Origin: Terfezia claveryi
Taxonomy: Eukaryota; Ascomycota; Pezizomycetes; Pezizales; Pezizaceae
Assembly (NCBI GenBank): GCA_015179025.1
Contig: WHUX01000114.1
Span: forward strand, 62,001-126,000
Reading direction: 5' to 3'
Length of the DNA stretch: 64,000 bases
How positions within the stretch are numbered: position 1 is the first letter of the stretch; every line of letters begins with the position of its first letter. Under the pieces are notes generated by a model. That model worked only from the letters and a program-made list of their open reading frames with translations. It had not been told where the DNA came from and did not search any database. The translations under genes and the position numbers were made by a program. Below are positions 33,894 to 45,104 of the stretch, in pieces.

Positions 33894-35858
33894 AACACGC
33901 ATGTGCTGACAGCGATCCTGCAGATCAGTTACTTGTGCTGGAGTCATATCATCACTATCTGCCAGTGCATTGAAACCAAGTTTTAAAGTCCCATGAAGCG
34001 TAGCACCATTAACATTGTGAGCAGCACATCCGGTGTAGGCCAAAACTGGAACTACCTCCTCAATAGACCTTCCAAGGGAGAGTGTTTGTGATATTGCATA
34101 CCTAATCACATTAATTAGGTACGATTTTCCAGACCCCGCGGTTCCAGCAACTATCATTAGTAGTTGTCTATTACCCTCTCGCCCTCTATAGGCATTAATG
34201 ATCTTATTAAATGCCAACCGTTGCTGTATGTTGAGGGTCTCTGGTAGTACCGAGGGAAGATTGTTTATCAGTGCACCCTGACCTCGAGCTTGCCGAATCC
34301 ATTCAGGCCCATGGGCTAATGCATCATACCCCCCATACATGGCCAGGTCCGAATTCCAATCATAAGTAGTATCTTGTTCTCGATGGCCCAGATGGCGAAC
34401 TGCAGCTTCAATCTGGTCCTCATCCTCCTGAAAATTTAACCCACCTTGCTGGGGGCAGATACCCTCGATATCCATCCAAGCATCAGTTTCAATACCTAAT
34501 AGATGCTCATCGCCATTAGTATTCTCCTCTAGCTCCATATCATGGCCATCATCTAAACTACCCCCACCACCCCCACGAGTTCGGTGCTGAACTACTGCCT
34601 GTATCACCTCTGGTAATTCTGCAAGAAAGAAATGGAATCTTGCACACCAGTCCACACTGTTTAAGTCTACATGACGACCAGCAACTCCTTCATCTATACC
34701 AGCTAGGAATTCTATTTTCCTGAAGGGAATATAGCGTAAAAGACTGACACGACAAAATTGAGGATTTGATGCATCAATGGGGGGATCTGGAATCGTACGG
34801 ATTACTCTACTCTTTCTTTTCTGCTCTGCCATAGCCAACCACCGACCTTCACGATATAGATGAGATCGGATGATTGTATCCAAGCATAGGTCTTCCAAGT
34901 CAAGATCTCGAGAGATATATTTCTCTAGAATTCCCTTTCCAGATATCACAATTTCTGCTTGCTCTACAGGAACCTGCAGCATCTCAGCATCAACTGGTAT
35001 CAATGCTATGTCAGTAAGGTTGAGAGTTACTACTTTCCAGGAAGAATCGACCAGTGATAGTCCTTGTAGAATATGGGCAGCTTCTTGAGCTGAGAAATCA
35101 CGTTCTATGGCAAAACCAAACAGAATGCGCTTGAACAGTACTTGCACCGAATTTTCTGCATCACATCTAGCTGCAGCAGCTCTCAACAGGACACGAAGAT
35201 CTGTTGAGGAAGTCTCAGCTTTGGTAGCATACTTTGCAATATAATTGAGTACTGCCTCTAAGCTCAGAATAGGTTGGAAGTCAGTATTTGCTCTCCATGA
35301 CTGTAAGTATACTGGACTGTATTTGTTTGTATCTGTATCTTCTTCTGTACGCTGCAGGTTCAGATACCATCGTCTATCATTATTTTTATACACCTCCGTC
35401 CGTGGGTGTGGTTGCACTGGGAAATGGAAACGACAGTGTAGTGTTGTGTCATCTGCAGCTTGCCCTCGCTTCCGGCGCTGACAGTATGATCCACAGATAT
35501 GTTTTTGAACCCTGTTTGATAAATATGAAAGATCTAGGTCCAAAGATCCATGTTCCATTGGCATATTTTGGCGACAGGGATGTATGTGACTTGGAGGCAA
35601 CCCCTTAATTGGGGTATCTACACATACTCGTGTATTATCCCAGTAGATCTCTAGGCTCAATCGATCACCAGCAGATTCCAAGCTAAGAGATGATAGTGTG
35701 GGTGTATCTTCGACCCATAAAAAACCATGTAGATGGCCAGAACCACGGAACTGCCATTCATATCGGAACCAATGATCTCTTATGCGCATTCTTGGATAGC
35801 GATAAGCTACTTGATCCAAAAATAGCTTAAACCGGTGGAATAAAAACTCACTTGCCAA
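33894..35858 (-). pseudogene. Helitron 1 Rep (HUH) and proximal helicase
   Basis: It reads RYEWQFRGSGHLHGFLWVED, containing the HLH form of the HUH motif. Next are a Cys/His cluster (ICGSYCQRRKRG ... LHCRFHFP) and VLNYIAKYATKAE, the Y-x-x-K-Y region holding the two catalytic tyrosines of Rep. A helicase P-loop, VAGTAGSGKSYLINVI, follows with LAYTGCAAHNV. It is joined in the pre-insertion state to 32580. The frame is open across about 650 codons. Confidence 0.88.
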
Positions 35859-35908
35859 TTGTGGATGGCTTTGGAGATTAGCATTTCGCTGAATAACTGC
35901 ATCTCGCT

Positions 35909-36720
35909 CTAGCAGCGAATTGAGATCAAGGACTGGTCCTCCTTAGGCTTTTTTCTCTTCAATAATTCGATGAAGATCATGCCAGTGAGTATCTGCAGCA
36001 CTAAATGTTGCAAATGCATGAGGACAATCAAAGCGTGCAATAGATGAGAGCTCTCCCCGTTTATGGTTCCAAAATGGAGCCAATCCAGGTACCCAGGAGC
36101 ATAACGACATAAACGAGTAGCTATCTGACCCTGACCATTCTCCAATTGCTCACGTAAGTCACCTACAGTAACAGTCTCAAACTGTCCCTTCCGCATAAAG
36201 AACTGTGCAGCAGATCCTAGCTGCCAACGATATCGTGTATTAAGGGCAAAAAAGAGAAAGCGAGGATCTTCTACAAACCGCCCATCACAATAGCGGACCA
36301 AATGCGTAAAGTATTCTGATGCAGATACCTGGATATGTCGATGACCAACAAAACGAAAGTCAGCCGCACCAGTTGGGAATAAGCATGGGAAAGCTTTTGC
36401 AATATAGCCATCCTCTTTATATTCGTTCACAGGATTCTCCTGGACTGGTGGATATGCTACCTGTGGTGGATGTCCTTGTGATACTGGCCATTGTTCTAAA
36501 AATCTCTGTAGAACAGCTCTTTCGTTTAGTACCCTTTGCCCATAGTGAACTCCTGTTTCTACTTGCTCATGTTCTTCACTCTCCACAGGTCCTTCTGCTA
36601 ACCCAATTCCTGCCCAGTCCTCATCCAACATTACTTCAAAACGCTCCTGAGTCGATAAGTCTTGTAATCTATCCACATAGAGGTTCAAGCGGGAAACATC
36701 TTGTTGTACATTTCGATACT
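35909..36720 (-). pseudogene. Helitron 1 Helitron-like N domain
   Basis: Contains YIAKAFPCLFPTGAADF and YFTHLVRYCDGRFVEDPRF then FFALNTRYRW, the conserved Helitron helicase-like N-terminal block (matched by Helitron 2). A frameshift near 36090 moves the frame before LAPFWNHKRGEL. A TAG separates it from the preceding ORF. Confidence 0.8.
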
Positions 36721-37807
36721 ATCGGTTATGTTGACAAAGATACTCCATCCACGCTCGGACACGGGGTATATTGATTTCAAAATCTTTCAGCCTCGATTGC
36801 TGGTCTTGATATTGAATTCCCTCGGGCCCCTTAACTCGTAAAACTACCAACGGAAGCTCATGGGGAAGCCGTGGGATAATATGAAATACTTCTGTTGGAT
36901 CCTGAGGAAAGTTGATGACATGGACCTTTCCACCCTTGTACTGACCATATCCGTGGACTTTGTAGATACGAATCACTGGATAGACAGTGGCTAACATCAT
37001 AGCTTCTAGTGGGGACGGTTTGCCTAGTGCCAAAAGGTCTATAGGAATGGTGCCTGGAGACATATCATTATCTGCACTAAATTTATGGACACCACTCCAT
37101 CTAGGTAGTAATAGTTCCCGCTTGCACCGTGCACAATATGTCTGTTCATTAGTCAGGTATACCTTCATATTAATACCAACTTCCTCACAAATTGTGCATT
37201 TGCCTAGTTTCATTTTTCCCAAACTACTTGCAAAACCATTAAGTGTACTCCATATGGAGTTAATTGGGTTTTGCTGCACTTGCTGTTGTATATGACCTTG
37301 GTTTGATTGAGGTCGATGTGGGGAGTGAGGAGCTGCTGATTGATTTGAGGACCTGTGGCGTAATCGTTGGTTAGGTGATGGCGATTCTGAGGATTCTGAG
37401 GATTCTGAGGATTGTGGGATTGCGGCTATTTGCCGTGTAGGGGAAACTTGTGCAGATTGGGACCGTCGAGGAGGTGTACGTGCAGGAGATCGGCTTCGAT
37501 CCTGAGCTGGAGGTGGTGATGCAGCTCTTGCATTTTGTGCTCTAGGTCTTCTTTGTTGGCCATAAGTACTCATGTTCGGAATACTATCTTGTTGCATACT
37601 CTCTTCCCGTTTCACCTAGTTAATAAAGTCAGCCATTTGCTTAATAGTGGGCTTAACATTATTACTTACAGTCCGCCTGATAATACGCTTTGAGCGACAC
37701 GGATCACAGGTCTTCATCCTGTCTGCAGTTTGAGTAAGAGTCCAGAACCTAGAATCATACCTACGATAGCAGCGACTGCACAGTACGGGATCCAGAGTGG
37801 CACTCAT
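36719..37807 (-). pseudogene. Helitron 1 N-terminal zinc-binding region (two ORFs)
   Basis: ORF a (37807-37616) starts MSATLDPVLCSRCYRRYDSR, with CxxC pairs in a small zinc ribbon. ORF b (37615-36719) has a Ser/Pro/Arg low-complexity stretch, then CTICEEVGINMKV, YCARCKREL, NDMSPGTIP, VHGYGQYKGGKVHVINFPQD. This is a family-specific region that precedes Helitron_like_N. It ends at TAG (36719-36721) in the context QHNR-stop-YRNV. Confidence 0.75.
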
Positions 37808-37922
37808 TGTAATTGTCAGTAGGAGTTGTGCAAGTATGATAGTTGGTGAGGTTGTGTGAGCAAATCACATAGAGTTATAGGATGTTCTTTACGGCTAGGT
37901 GCTAAGATATCTAACTTACTGG

Positions 37923-37954
37923 AGATCACCTGATCTGTACAGATCAGGTGATCT
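37923..37954. repeat. 32-bp perfect palindrome
   Basis: AGATCACCTGATCTGT is followed directly by its exact reverse complement. It lies about 100 bp inside the likely 5' end of Helitron 1. Confidence 0.95.
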
Positions 37955-38060
37955 GACAATTTTGCCAAGAACTCGAGGGTCTCCCATATAATAATATGAA
38001 CTAATGTTAACTTCGTTTCAATTTAAAAATTGTCAACTTCGTTGCCAATTATCGCCCCCA

Positions 38061-38509
38061 CCTTAAAGCCTTGGTTGTGATCCACGTACCATTTCCACGG
38101 ACCATTTCCACGGACCTTCTCCAAACCAAACAAAGGGGGTTCTAACAAAAAGTAAACGGTTGAGCAAAGCACAGGGCCAGATCTACCTTATCTTTAACCA
38201 ATGTTGGTCACGATCCGATCCGAACCGAACGTGGAGGGCTTGCCTTATCGATTATGACAACCAAGCTTAAAGCCATGGATGGGCCCCACGTAGTCTGGTT
38301 GGCACAACACCCTCGTAGAGTGGCCCCACGCAACTGCAAGCCTCCCTTCGGCTCTGCGAGCCTGGTTTGGAGGGAAAATGCCACCAATGTGATTCCCAGA
38401 GTTGGGCTTTTCTTAAGGTCGGTTGATGAGATGCAATACATTACCTATTTGAGTACCTTTCACATGTGTGGGAAACAATCTTCATTTCTAGGTAGTTATA
38501 CTTCATACT
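38061..38509. other. Flank between Helitron 1 and 84-bp inverted repeat
   Basis: No gene. A 15-bp motif, ACCATTTCCACGGACC, is repeated in tandem near 38085-38115. Confidence 0.45.
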
Positions 38510-38593
38510 GTGAGCGTACAATATACTATCGGTGTTTGGGCAAACCTAGCACCCAGTGATCACGTTTTGTCCTAGCGGTTACACTCTCCAACA
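38510..38593 (+). repeat. 84-bp inverted repeat, left arm
   Basis: It starts GTGAGCGTACAATATACTAT and ends CACTCTCCAACA. The exact or near-exact reverse complement lies at 41964-42047. The 3.4 kb between them holds the pogo element. Confidence 0.9.
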
Positions 38594-39189
38594 CATACAG
38601 ATATATGATAAGTTTTGCGATAATTGGGCGTCGTTAATTTACAAGTTGACAATATACCCCTATGTAGTCTGGTTAGCACATATACCCCCCCTTCCCACAC
38701 CACCCCGCCCGCGGCCTTCTCACACGCATAATACATCAAGGCCACTACCAGGGGGCTTTCGATTTTGAAATTTTTAAGATTGGAGTATGTACAGTATCTG
38801 CCAGCTCATCTACCCACCCAGGGGGCATTGATGCATGTACAGTATGTATGTACCTAGTCTATATGGCGAGGGAGGAGATGAGCATCCGAGAAAGGGGAAA
38901 ATAGCGCATGTGTACTTACGTTATCATCGGGGATTATTCCTTGGAAAGTGTTTCTATCCCTCCTTCGTGAGAAACGATCAAGGATAATCCCCTTCATATA
39001 CATATACCTACCGGCATATGCATGGTTGAAATCTGAAAGAAGACTTCTTGTTGCCAGACTAATGTGTGTGAAATGTGGGGTTGTCATGCAGATCGAGACG
39101 CATGAATCTGGAAATTTTGAGATAGAAAGTTATCTGCACCCGGGTGGGTATTTAGGTAAGAGATTGAATTCGGCTGTCGGCTGGGTATA

Positions 39190-41201
39190 CCGCATCCATT
39201 GGTGAGCAAGACTCCATGTAAGTTTAGAGACAGAGGTCGAGCTTATGCAGTAAGTGACGCTACAACGGTCCATTTTTTGGGGAAAAGTGCACAAGGTATC
39301 CGAGCGCAAATATAGCGTGGATGATACCGTGCAAACTGATCTCCAAGACTCCATTTTTTTAAAAAAAAACTTTAACGCTAAGGATTTACATCGGTTTCAA
39401 CCACCACATCCTCAGCCAAAACAACATATTCAACCTCTTTATCAGAATCCAACTCTTTTTCCCATGGCCCCACCACAAAATTAGGTAGCCCTCGTACATG
39501 CAGTTGATGGTCCTCATTACCAGTTGGACAAAGGGAAATACCAGTCTGCTTAAAAGCCTTGATAATTGTATCCTGCTTGTGTTCATGAAGCCATAACCAG
39601 GCGGCTGCCACTGCATGTGTAATTGCAATTCGGCGATGTCCAATGCTAGTATCTTTATCCTCATTTGCCAATGTTTCTTCTAGGATATCAAAGACTGCTT
39701 TAGACTTTTGTCCACTAAAAATATCTAACACAACCAACCGTTCAGGCTGAGGAAGATATATTCCAGTCGAAGTCTTTGGAATCCCGTATATATCATGCTT
39801 TAGCCAACCTAATGTAACACTTTCATTACTATAAGCAGTAGGATTAAAGTACGTATGTACTTCTGAACTGTACTTTGTTCGTTCAGTTCGATGTGCTGCA
39901 CTTTCTTTAGTTGCATGTCCATAAAAGATCAGGATTGGCTTGCATCGTAAATATCCATTAGAACATGCCGTAAGCATTAATGTTGCTTGTCGTTTTGTCC
40001 ATGAAACATGTTCAGAGTGAATCAGAACTGTAGTTGTACCTTTTGTATCATAGGTACGAGTTTGAAGAAACTCAAAAGGAAGTGGGGTTTGATCCATATT
40101 GTAAATATAACATGGTTGAAAGCAAGAGGAGGTTGATGAGTCTGAGTTGATAGGTTGTGATTTCCACTGTATTTCCTGTAAAAAGCTCTGAACTGCCGGT
40201 ATCTTCTCCACTGGTGTCTTTTGAGCTACTTTCGTTTTAATCCGCCAGGAAATATTCCATCGCTCTCTAAACCTATTAAACCATCCTACAGAAAACTGAC
40301 ACTGATATGTCACTTTATCCTGCTCATTACGATCCACCTGTTCAGGATAAAGCTGTTGAAAGATTTTTTTTCCCTCCCGTATAAACCATCGCTGTCCTAC
40401 TGGCTTTCCTAGAGCACGTATTACTAGAAATTTCGTATGCAGTACTTGTTCCATTTGAGGCCATTGTCCAACTCGTGCCCTTTCTACCATTCTTGATCCC
40501 TTCTGTGATATGACAATTTCATCTTCCTTCCTTATCCATCATTATAGCATGGCTCTTTCAATACCTAATTGCTCTGATACCCCTACAACCGTTAGCTATA
40601 TATTTACTAGGATATTTACAACCGCTACTTACATCTTGTTCCATATCCCTTGCATCCATTCCCTTTATTCACACGACTACTATGAACCATAGTGATAGCA
40701 CGCAGCTTAAACTCTCTGGTCCAAGACTTCCGTGTCTTTTTTGTTTTTTTAGAAACCTCCGACACATCCTCATCTACCCATTCCGAGGCCACATTCTCTG
40801 CTTCATCTCTAGGCTTCCGTACCTTTAATGAGGTAAGACTGCATGGCTGTAAGGCTGTTGATTTTGCTCTGGGGCCCGGTCGAACTCTAACTTTCATTGA
40901 AGACATTGTTATTAGAGAGCAGATATAATAACAATTACTTTTCAAAAAACCGGACTATTATAGCTCACTTTACGTGGTATTATCTATATATTTTTGCGCT
41001 CAGATACCTGTGTGCTGTACATTTTCCAAAAAAATGGAGTCTTGGAGATCAGTTTGCACGGTATCATCATCCACGCTATTTTTGCGCTCGGATACCTTAT
41101 GCACTTTTCCCCAAAAAATGGACCGTTGTAGCGTCACTTACTGCATAAGCTCGACCTCTGTCTCTAAACTTACATGGAGTCTTGCTCACCAGTGGATGCG
41201 G
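39190..41201 (-). mobile_element. Pogo-type DNA transposon with ~170-bp TIRs, inactivated
   Basis: Terminal inverted repeats are 39190-39360 and 41030-41201, starting CCGCATCCA(T/C)TGGTGAGC. TA flanks both ends (39188-39189 and 41202-41203). The transposase is on the minus strand: an N-terminal HTH part (40885 to about 40650, RKSWTREFKLRAITM), an intron, a Tc5-type HTH (SVGWFNRFRERWNIS) and a DDE_1 domain (YNMDQTPLPFEF, LVVLDIFSGQKS). TAA TGA stops lie just before MVERARV, and the segment carrying the third catalytic Asp seems deleted. Near the right end a ~77-bp TIR segment is tandemly repeated (40950-41118). Confidence 0.85.
39378..40490 (-). pseudogene. Pogo transposase C-terminal block (DDE_1)
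   Basis: 370 codons are open. HTH_Tnp_Tc5 is at about 55-85 (KVTYQCQFSVGWFNRFRERW), the first catalytic Asp in NMDQTPLPFEF and the second in VLDIFSGQKS. The usual xxSxxQPLDxxxNxxFK block with the last Asp is absent between DKDTS and IGHRRIAITHAV, so the protein is catalytically dead. Upstream, in frame, two stops break the link to the HTH exon. Confidence 0.8.
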
Positions 41202-41530
41202 TACTCGAGTTGTGTTCTAGATCCAGAGACGTATGAGAGATATAGTACATGCGGCCAACCTGACTAATTGTGAACATAGGATAGCGGATCTGCGTGTTAG
41301 CCATCATACAGCAGCAACATCCGCCATGATATCACGTTTCACAGATTTGTTATGGTACGGTACGTTCCAAAGTGCGCTATTAATTGGTTATTATTCTTCG
41401 CATGTACAGTTATCTTTCCTCGCTACATCAATTCCTCAGTACATGTAATCCTTCCAAACACATAGCTCAAACGAAGGAAATCTATAGTGACTCAGATGAG
41501 CAAGCAACTTCCTCCCTAAAGACAAGAATC

Positions 41531-41963
41531 TCACCAATCAAGAGGTTGAAGTGCCCTGGCCCTGGCGTACGTGTGCCATAACCATTTCAAAGTAAGCACA
41601 TCCGACGGCACTAAAGCAGCACTAAACCCAACCAGAACTTCACTAAACCTTGATGGATCAATGGAAGCACTCGGAATTGCATATTTTATGCAGATTAGTG
41701 CTCCTAATTGAGACTCTCCCATTTTACCATTTCGAAGCCTCCTCCTTCACTACTAATTAATATAGATATCAATACTAGGTAAACGCCTCCTCGTGATTAT
41801 AGGCTCAATTGCCTGATATTTGGCCTATAATGGCCAGTAGAGAGGTGGGGGAGGTCAGTGGGACGCTGTACTGGAAGGGTGGGTATTGGGTGTTGAGTTG
41901 ACTTTGGCCGGATGTGAGGGTAACTATGTTGTAGAGGGTAGGTATTTCTATAGATCTCAATTT
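41531..41963. repeat. Partial copy 3 of unknown palindromic-family element
   Basis: The minus-strand stretch MGESQLGALICIKYAI resembles NGRPQFGVLISQISNSES at 43268-43200. The plus-strand stretch VELTLAGCEGNYVVEGRYFY (about 41895-41955) resembles the arm ORF LVGCEHNHVV in the palindrome at 42152-43918. It is a degraded relative. Confidence 0.6.
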
Positions 41964-42047
41964 TGTTGGAGAGTGTAACCGCTAGGACAAAACGTGATCA
42001 CTGGGTGCTAGGTTTGCCCAAACACCGATAGTATATTGTACGCTCAC
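41964..42047 (-). repeat. 84-bp inverted repeat, right arm
   Basis: Reverse complement of 38510-38593. Confidence 0.9.
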
Positions 42048-42151
42048 AAATTTAGCTTTTAACTACTATGGTCTCAAGATATCATGAATAGGTGTGTTTT
42101 GCAGGGGTGCATATCGTGCACGTGCATCAATAGTAAATGGCACTAAACCTA

Positions 42152-43918
42152 CTACCTTGCAAGCCTACTAGTGAGCAGCCACCGTCTAGTGCACATCCCT
42201 GCAAACCCCCTTGCAACAGCGTTTCCAGCCACACTCGTGATATATCATGAGCATAGTGATTCCGGCTAAATGCATAGCCATGGAAGAGAGTACGCTCTAC
42301 AACATGGTTATGCTCATATCCCACCAAGGTCAACCGAAGACTCAATATTCCCCTTTCCAATATGACCTCCCCGAAGAGCCACCCCCACCCCCTCAACGCC
42401 TGTTATAGGCCGGGTATCCAGCAGGAGAGCCTATGACGACTAGAAGGCCATTTCCTGGTACCTATATTCATCTCAAAACAGCCTCTAGGGCAGCAGCCTT
42501 GAATATGATGGAATGGTATGCAATCAAAAAAAACCCAAAACGAGCTATTTTAAGAATTTACTAAATTTGCTCTATCTATGCTATCCTGGACCCTAGCCTT
42601 TCCCCCTTCTATAACCACTACTCCGCAGCATTCTCAATTACTACGGAGAGGCCTCCAATAGCTCTAAAAGCTCCAATACCCCCTCTTTGGCCTTCATGGG
42701 TTGCTTGTAATTGGGGGGTTTCTAAGGTTGTTGCAACCCCCTCATTTCAACCATTTGTTCCCCATCATCGATATTTCCCAATATCTAAGTACCCGCCAGT
42801 AGGCGAGCATAGTCTGATTAATCGAGCATTAGTCTAACGTCAGCCTAGTATCCACTATAGCGTCCTTGTTCCAACCGGACTATATAGGCAGCGCCCAATC
42901 TAGCGTCCAACCTAGTGTCCAGCCTAGTGCCAACCTATATACCGAGCATTTAACTCAGTGCTCTACCAACTGTTCTGCGTTGGTATTGGTAATGCTTTAG
43001 CACCCTCGTAGGGGTCTCTAATACTAGTAGCTCTGGAACTCCAATACCCCCCCCCTAATTCTGGGCTCCAATAGCCGCTTTTATCACCTTTCTCGAGGCA
43101 TTTTTCAAGCTCTGGAGGAGAGTTCGGATCAGGCGGATCTAGGAATGAGACTAGATCTAGGAGGGCATAAATAAGGTGTATTTGGTTAATTGGATAATAG
43201 CTCTCGGAATTGCTTATTTGGGAGATTAGTACCCCGAATTGAGGCCTTCCATTGTTACCATTTTGCACGCTCCACCTTCAGTGCTGGAGGTAGATGCTAG
43301 GCATAGGTCTCCTAGTTGTTATAGGCCTATTTGTGCAATATTTGGTGTATAGGTAGAGGGAGTAGCTGTTAGGAGGATAGTTCTTGAAGGGAGGCAGTAT
43401 TGGAGCTATTGGAGCTTTTAGAGCGATTGGGGACCTCTCCGTAGTGATTGAGAATGCTGTAGAGGGGCAGGTTGCAGAAGGGGAAGGTGGAGAGTTCAGA
43501 CTAGCATATATAAAGTAAGTTAGTTAATTCTGAAAATAGTTTATTTTGGAGCGCTGTTGTAGATTGTATAAATTTTGGTCATATTGGCGGCTGCTGCCCT
43601 AAAGGCTGTTATAACATGAATATAGATACCAGAAAATGGCCTTCTAGTCGTCATAGGCTCACCCGCTGGATACCTGACCTATACGAGTGGTTGAGAGGGT
43701 GGGGGTGGGTCTTCGGGAAGGTCATGTTGGAAAGGGGAATATTGGGTCTTCAGTTGATCTTGGTAGGATGTGAGCATAACCATGTTGTAGGGCGTACTCA
43801 TTTTCATAGATATGTATTTAGTCAGAATCACTATGCTCATGGGAGACGCTGTTGCAGGGGGTTTTGCAGGGGTGTGCACTAGACGGTGGCTGCTCACTAG
43901 TAGGCTTGCAAGGGTAGC
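42152..43918. repeat. Large imperfect palindrome carrying an unknown ORF family
   Basis: The left arm is about 42152-42695 and the right arm about 43385-43918, inverted, about 80% alike by eye, with a spacer of about 690 bp. Each arm encodes the same peptide family. The left arm (minus strand, 42396-42127) has RGWGWLFGEVILERGIL, VGYEHNHVVERT, FSRNHYAHDISRVW. The right arm (plus strand, 43680-43880) has RGWGWVFGKVMLERGIL, VGCEHNHVVGRT, FSQNHYAH. The spacer holds a second reading (minus, 43268-42963). I do not recognise this family. It is probably a transposable-element or multicopy host protein. Confidence 0.75.
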
Positions 43919-44319
43919 GTAGTCACTGCTTTCCTGGGCCATCAGCAAAAATAATATCTGCGTCAGGTGACCTGACGCTCCGAAGCAGACCGCTGAATCT
44001 GACGCAGACCATAACATTTTACTACGTCCGACGCAAATCGACTTAACCTGAGCGTCCGGATGCAATTGATTTCTCACTGTATTTCCTGATGCACACCCAT
44101 CTTATCTGGCTTAAGCAATGCAACTCATCTGAAGCCATATTCCCAGATACACGCCTGCCTTTGCCTACCGCCCTGAACGCACTCAACATCTTATGCTAAT
44201 CTTCCGACGTAGATGGTCCCGCGATTGCGCTACCGCGCTTGTTTGTGTAGTTCACCTGCATTTTATGCATTTTGAAATAATCCATTTTATTCTTACAATA
44301 TTTTAATAAAGCTTTTTGG
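43919..44319. other. Interval between palindrome and Helitron 2
   Basis: No gene recognised. GACGCAGA-type motifs occur here and near 51985-52010. Confidence 0.45.
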
Positions 44320-44856
44320 CAACGAAGTTGCCAATTTTTAAATTGGAACGAAGTTTGTTTTAATTCGTTAGACATCTGGCACGCTAACGCTATCTTGGCG
44401 AATATTGGCAAATATTGGCAAATCTTGGCGAGGGCAGCCACGTGATTTGAGGGCAGCCACGTGATTTGAGGGCAGCCATGTGATTAGTGCTAACTACCAA
44501 GCACTCACTCTCACTCGCCAGCACAAACTACAGCTTCAAGTGCTAATCATGAACTCGCACCAAATCAATCCTGTTGCTTGCTCAAGGTGTCGTATACCTT
44601 TCGATTCAAAAGCATGGACATCTACGCCAACAGGTGATAGATGGAGGACCTGTGATCACTGCAGGGTTGGAAAACGCATTGTTAGGTTAACGGGAAGTTT
44701 TTTCAATTATTTCATTGGATTCATTAACCTCTTAGCTAATACTATATATAAATTTATAGAGCAAACGACGAGAAGAGCTTGAGGGACAGCAGCAGAAACC
44801 TACTCAACAACAACTAGCACAGCCTCTCCAACCATTACAGAATACTGAGGCCTCAA

Positions 44857-45040
44857 ATGGAGCACAGCAGCAAGAACGACAACAACAACAACTGCAACAA
44901 CGACAACAACAACAACGAGAACAGCAGCAAGAACAACAGCAACAACAACTACAACATCGAGAACGACAACGAGAACAGCAGCAAGAACAACAGCAACAAC
45001 AACTACAACATCGAGAACGACAACGACAAGAACAACAGGA
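44857..45040 (+). repeat. CAA/CAG/CGA low-complexity tract (Gln-rich coding)
   Basis: A ~66-bp unit (CAGCAGCAAGAACAACAGCA... ending CGAGAACGACAACGA) is nearly duplicated at about 44930-45025. In the Helitron frame it codes for QQQ/ER-rich sequence. In another frame it reads Asn-rich. Confidence 0.8.
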
Positions 45041-45104
45041 TAATATCCAACTCAGAATTTATGAGGAGACAACCAGCAATTTACTCCAGAACTTCGCTCA
45101 AGAA

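Larger units (their letters stand above)
31212..38060 (-). mobile_element. Helitron 1 (minus strand), decayed and split by a LINE
   Basis: Coding order on the minus strand is a small zinc-ribbon ORF (37807-37616), an N-terminal ORF (37615-36719), Helitron-like-N (about 36720-35909), Rep/HUH plus the first part of the helicase (35858 to 33894), a LINE insertion, and the rest of the helicase (32580-31741). The likely 3' end is a 38-bp perfect palindrome (31227-31264) followed by 11 nt and CTAG (31215-31212), then T, the classic Helitron 3' rule. The likely 5' end lies near 38030-38055, where TTGGCAACGAAGTTG is shared with Helitron 2. Several stops and frameshifts show it is dead. The helicase C-terminus appears lost. 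Confidence 0.75.

Noticed and set aside
38510..42047. 84-bp inverted repeats as the TIRs of the pogo transposon
   Set aside because: The pogo element has its own ~170-bp TIRs and TA duplication well inside them.
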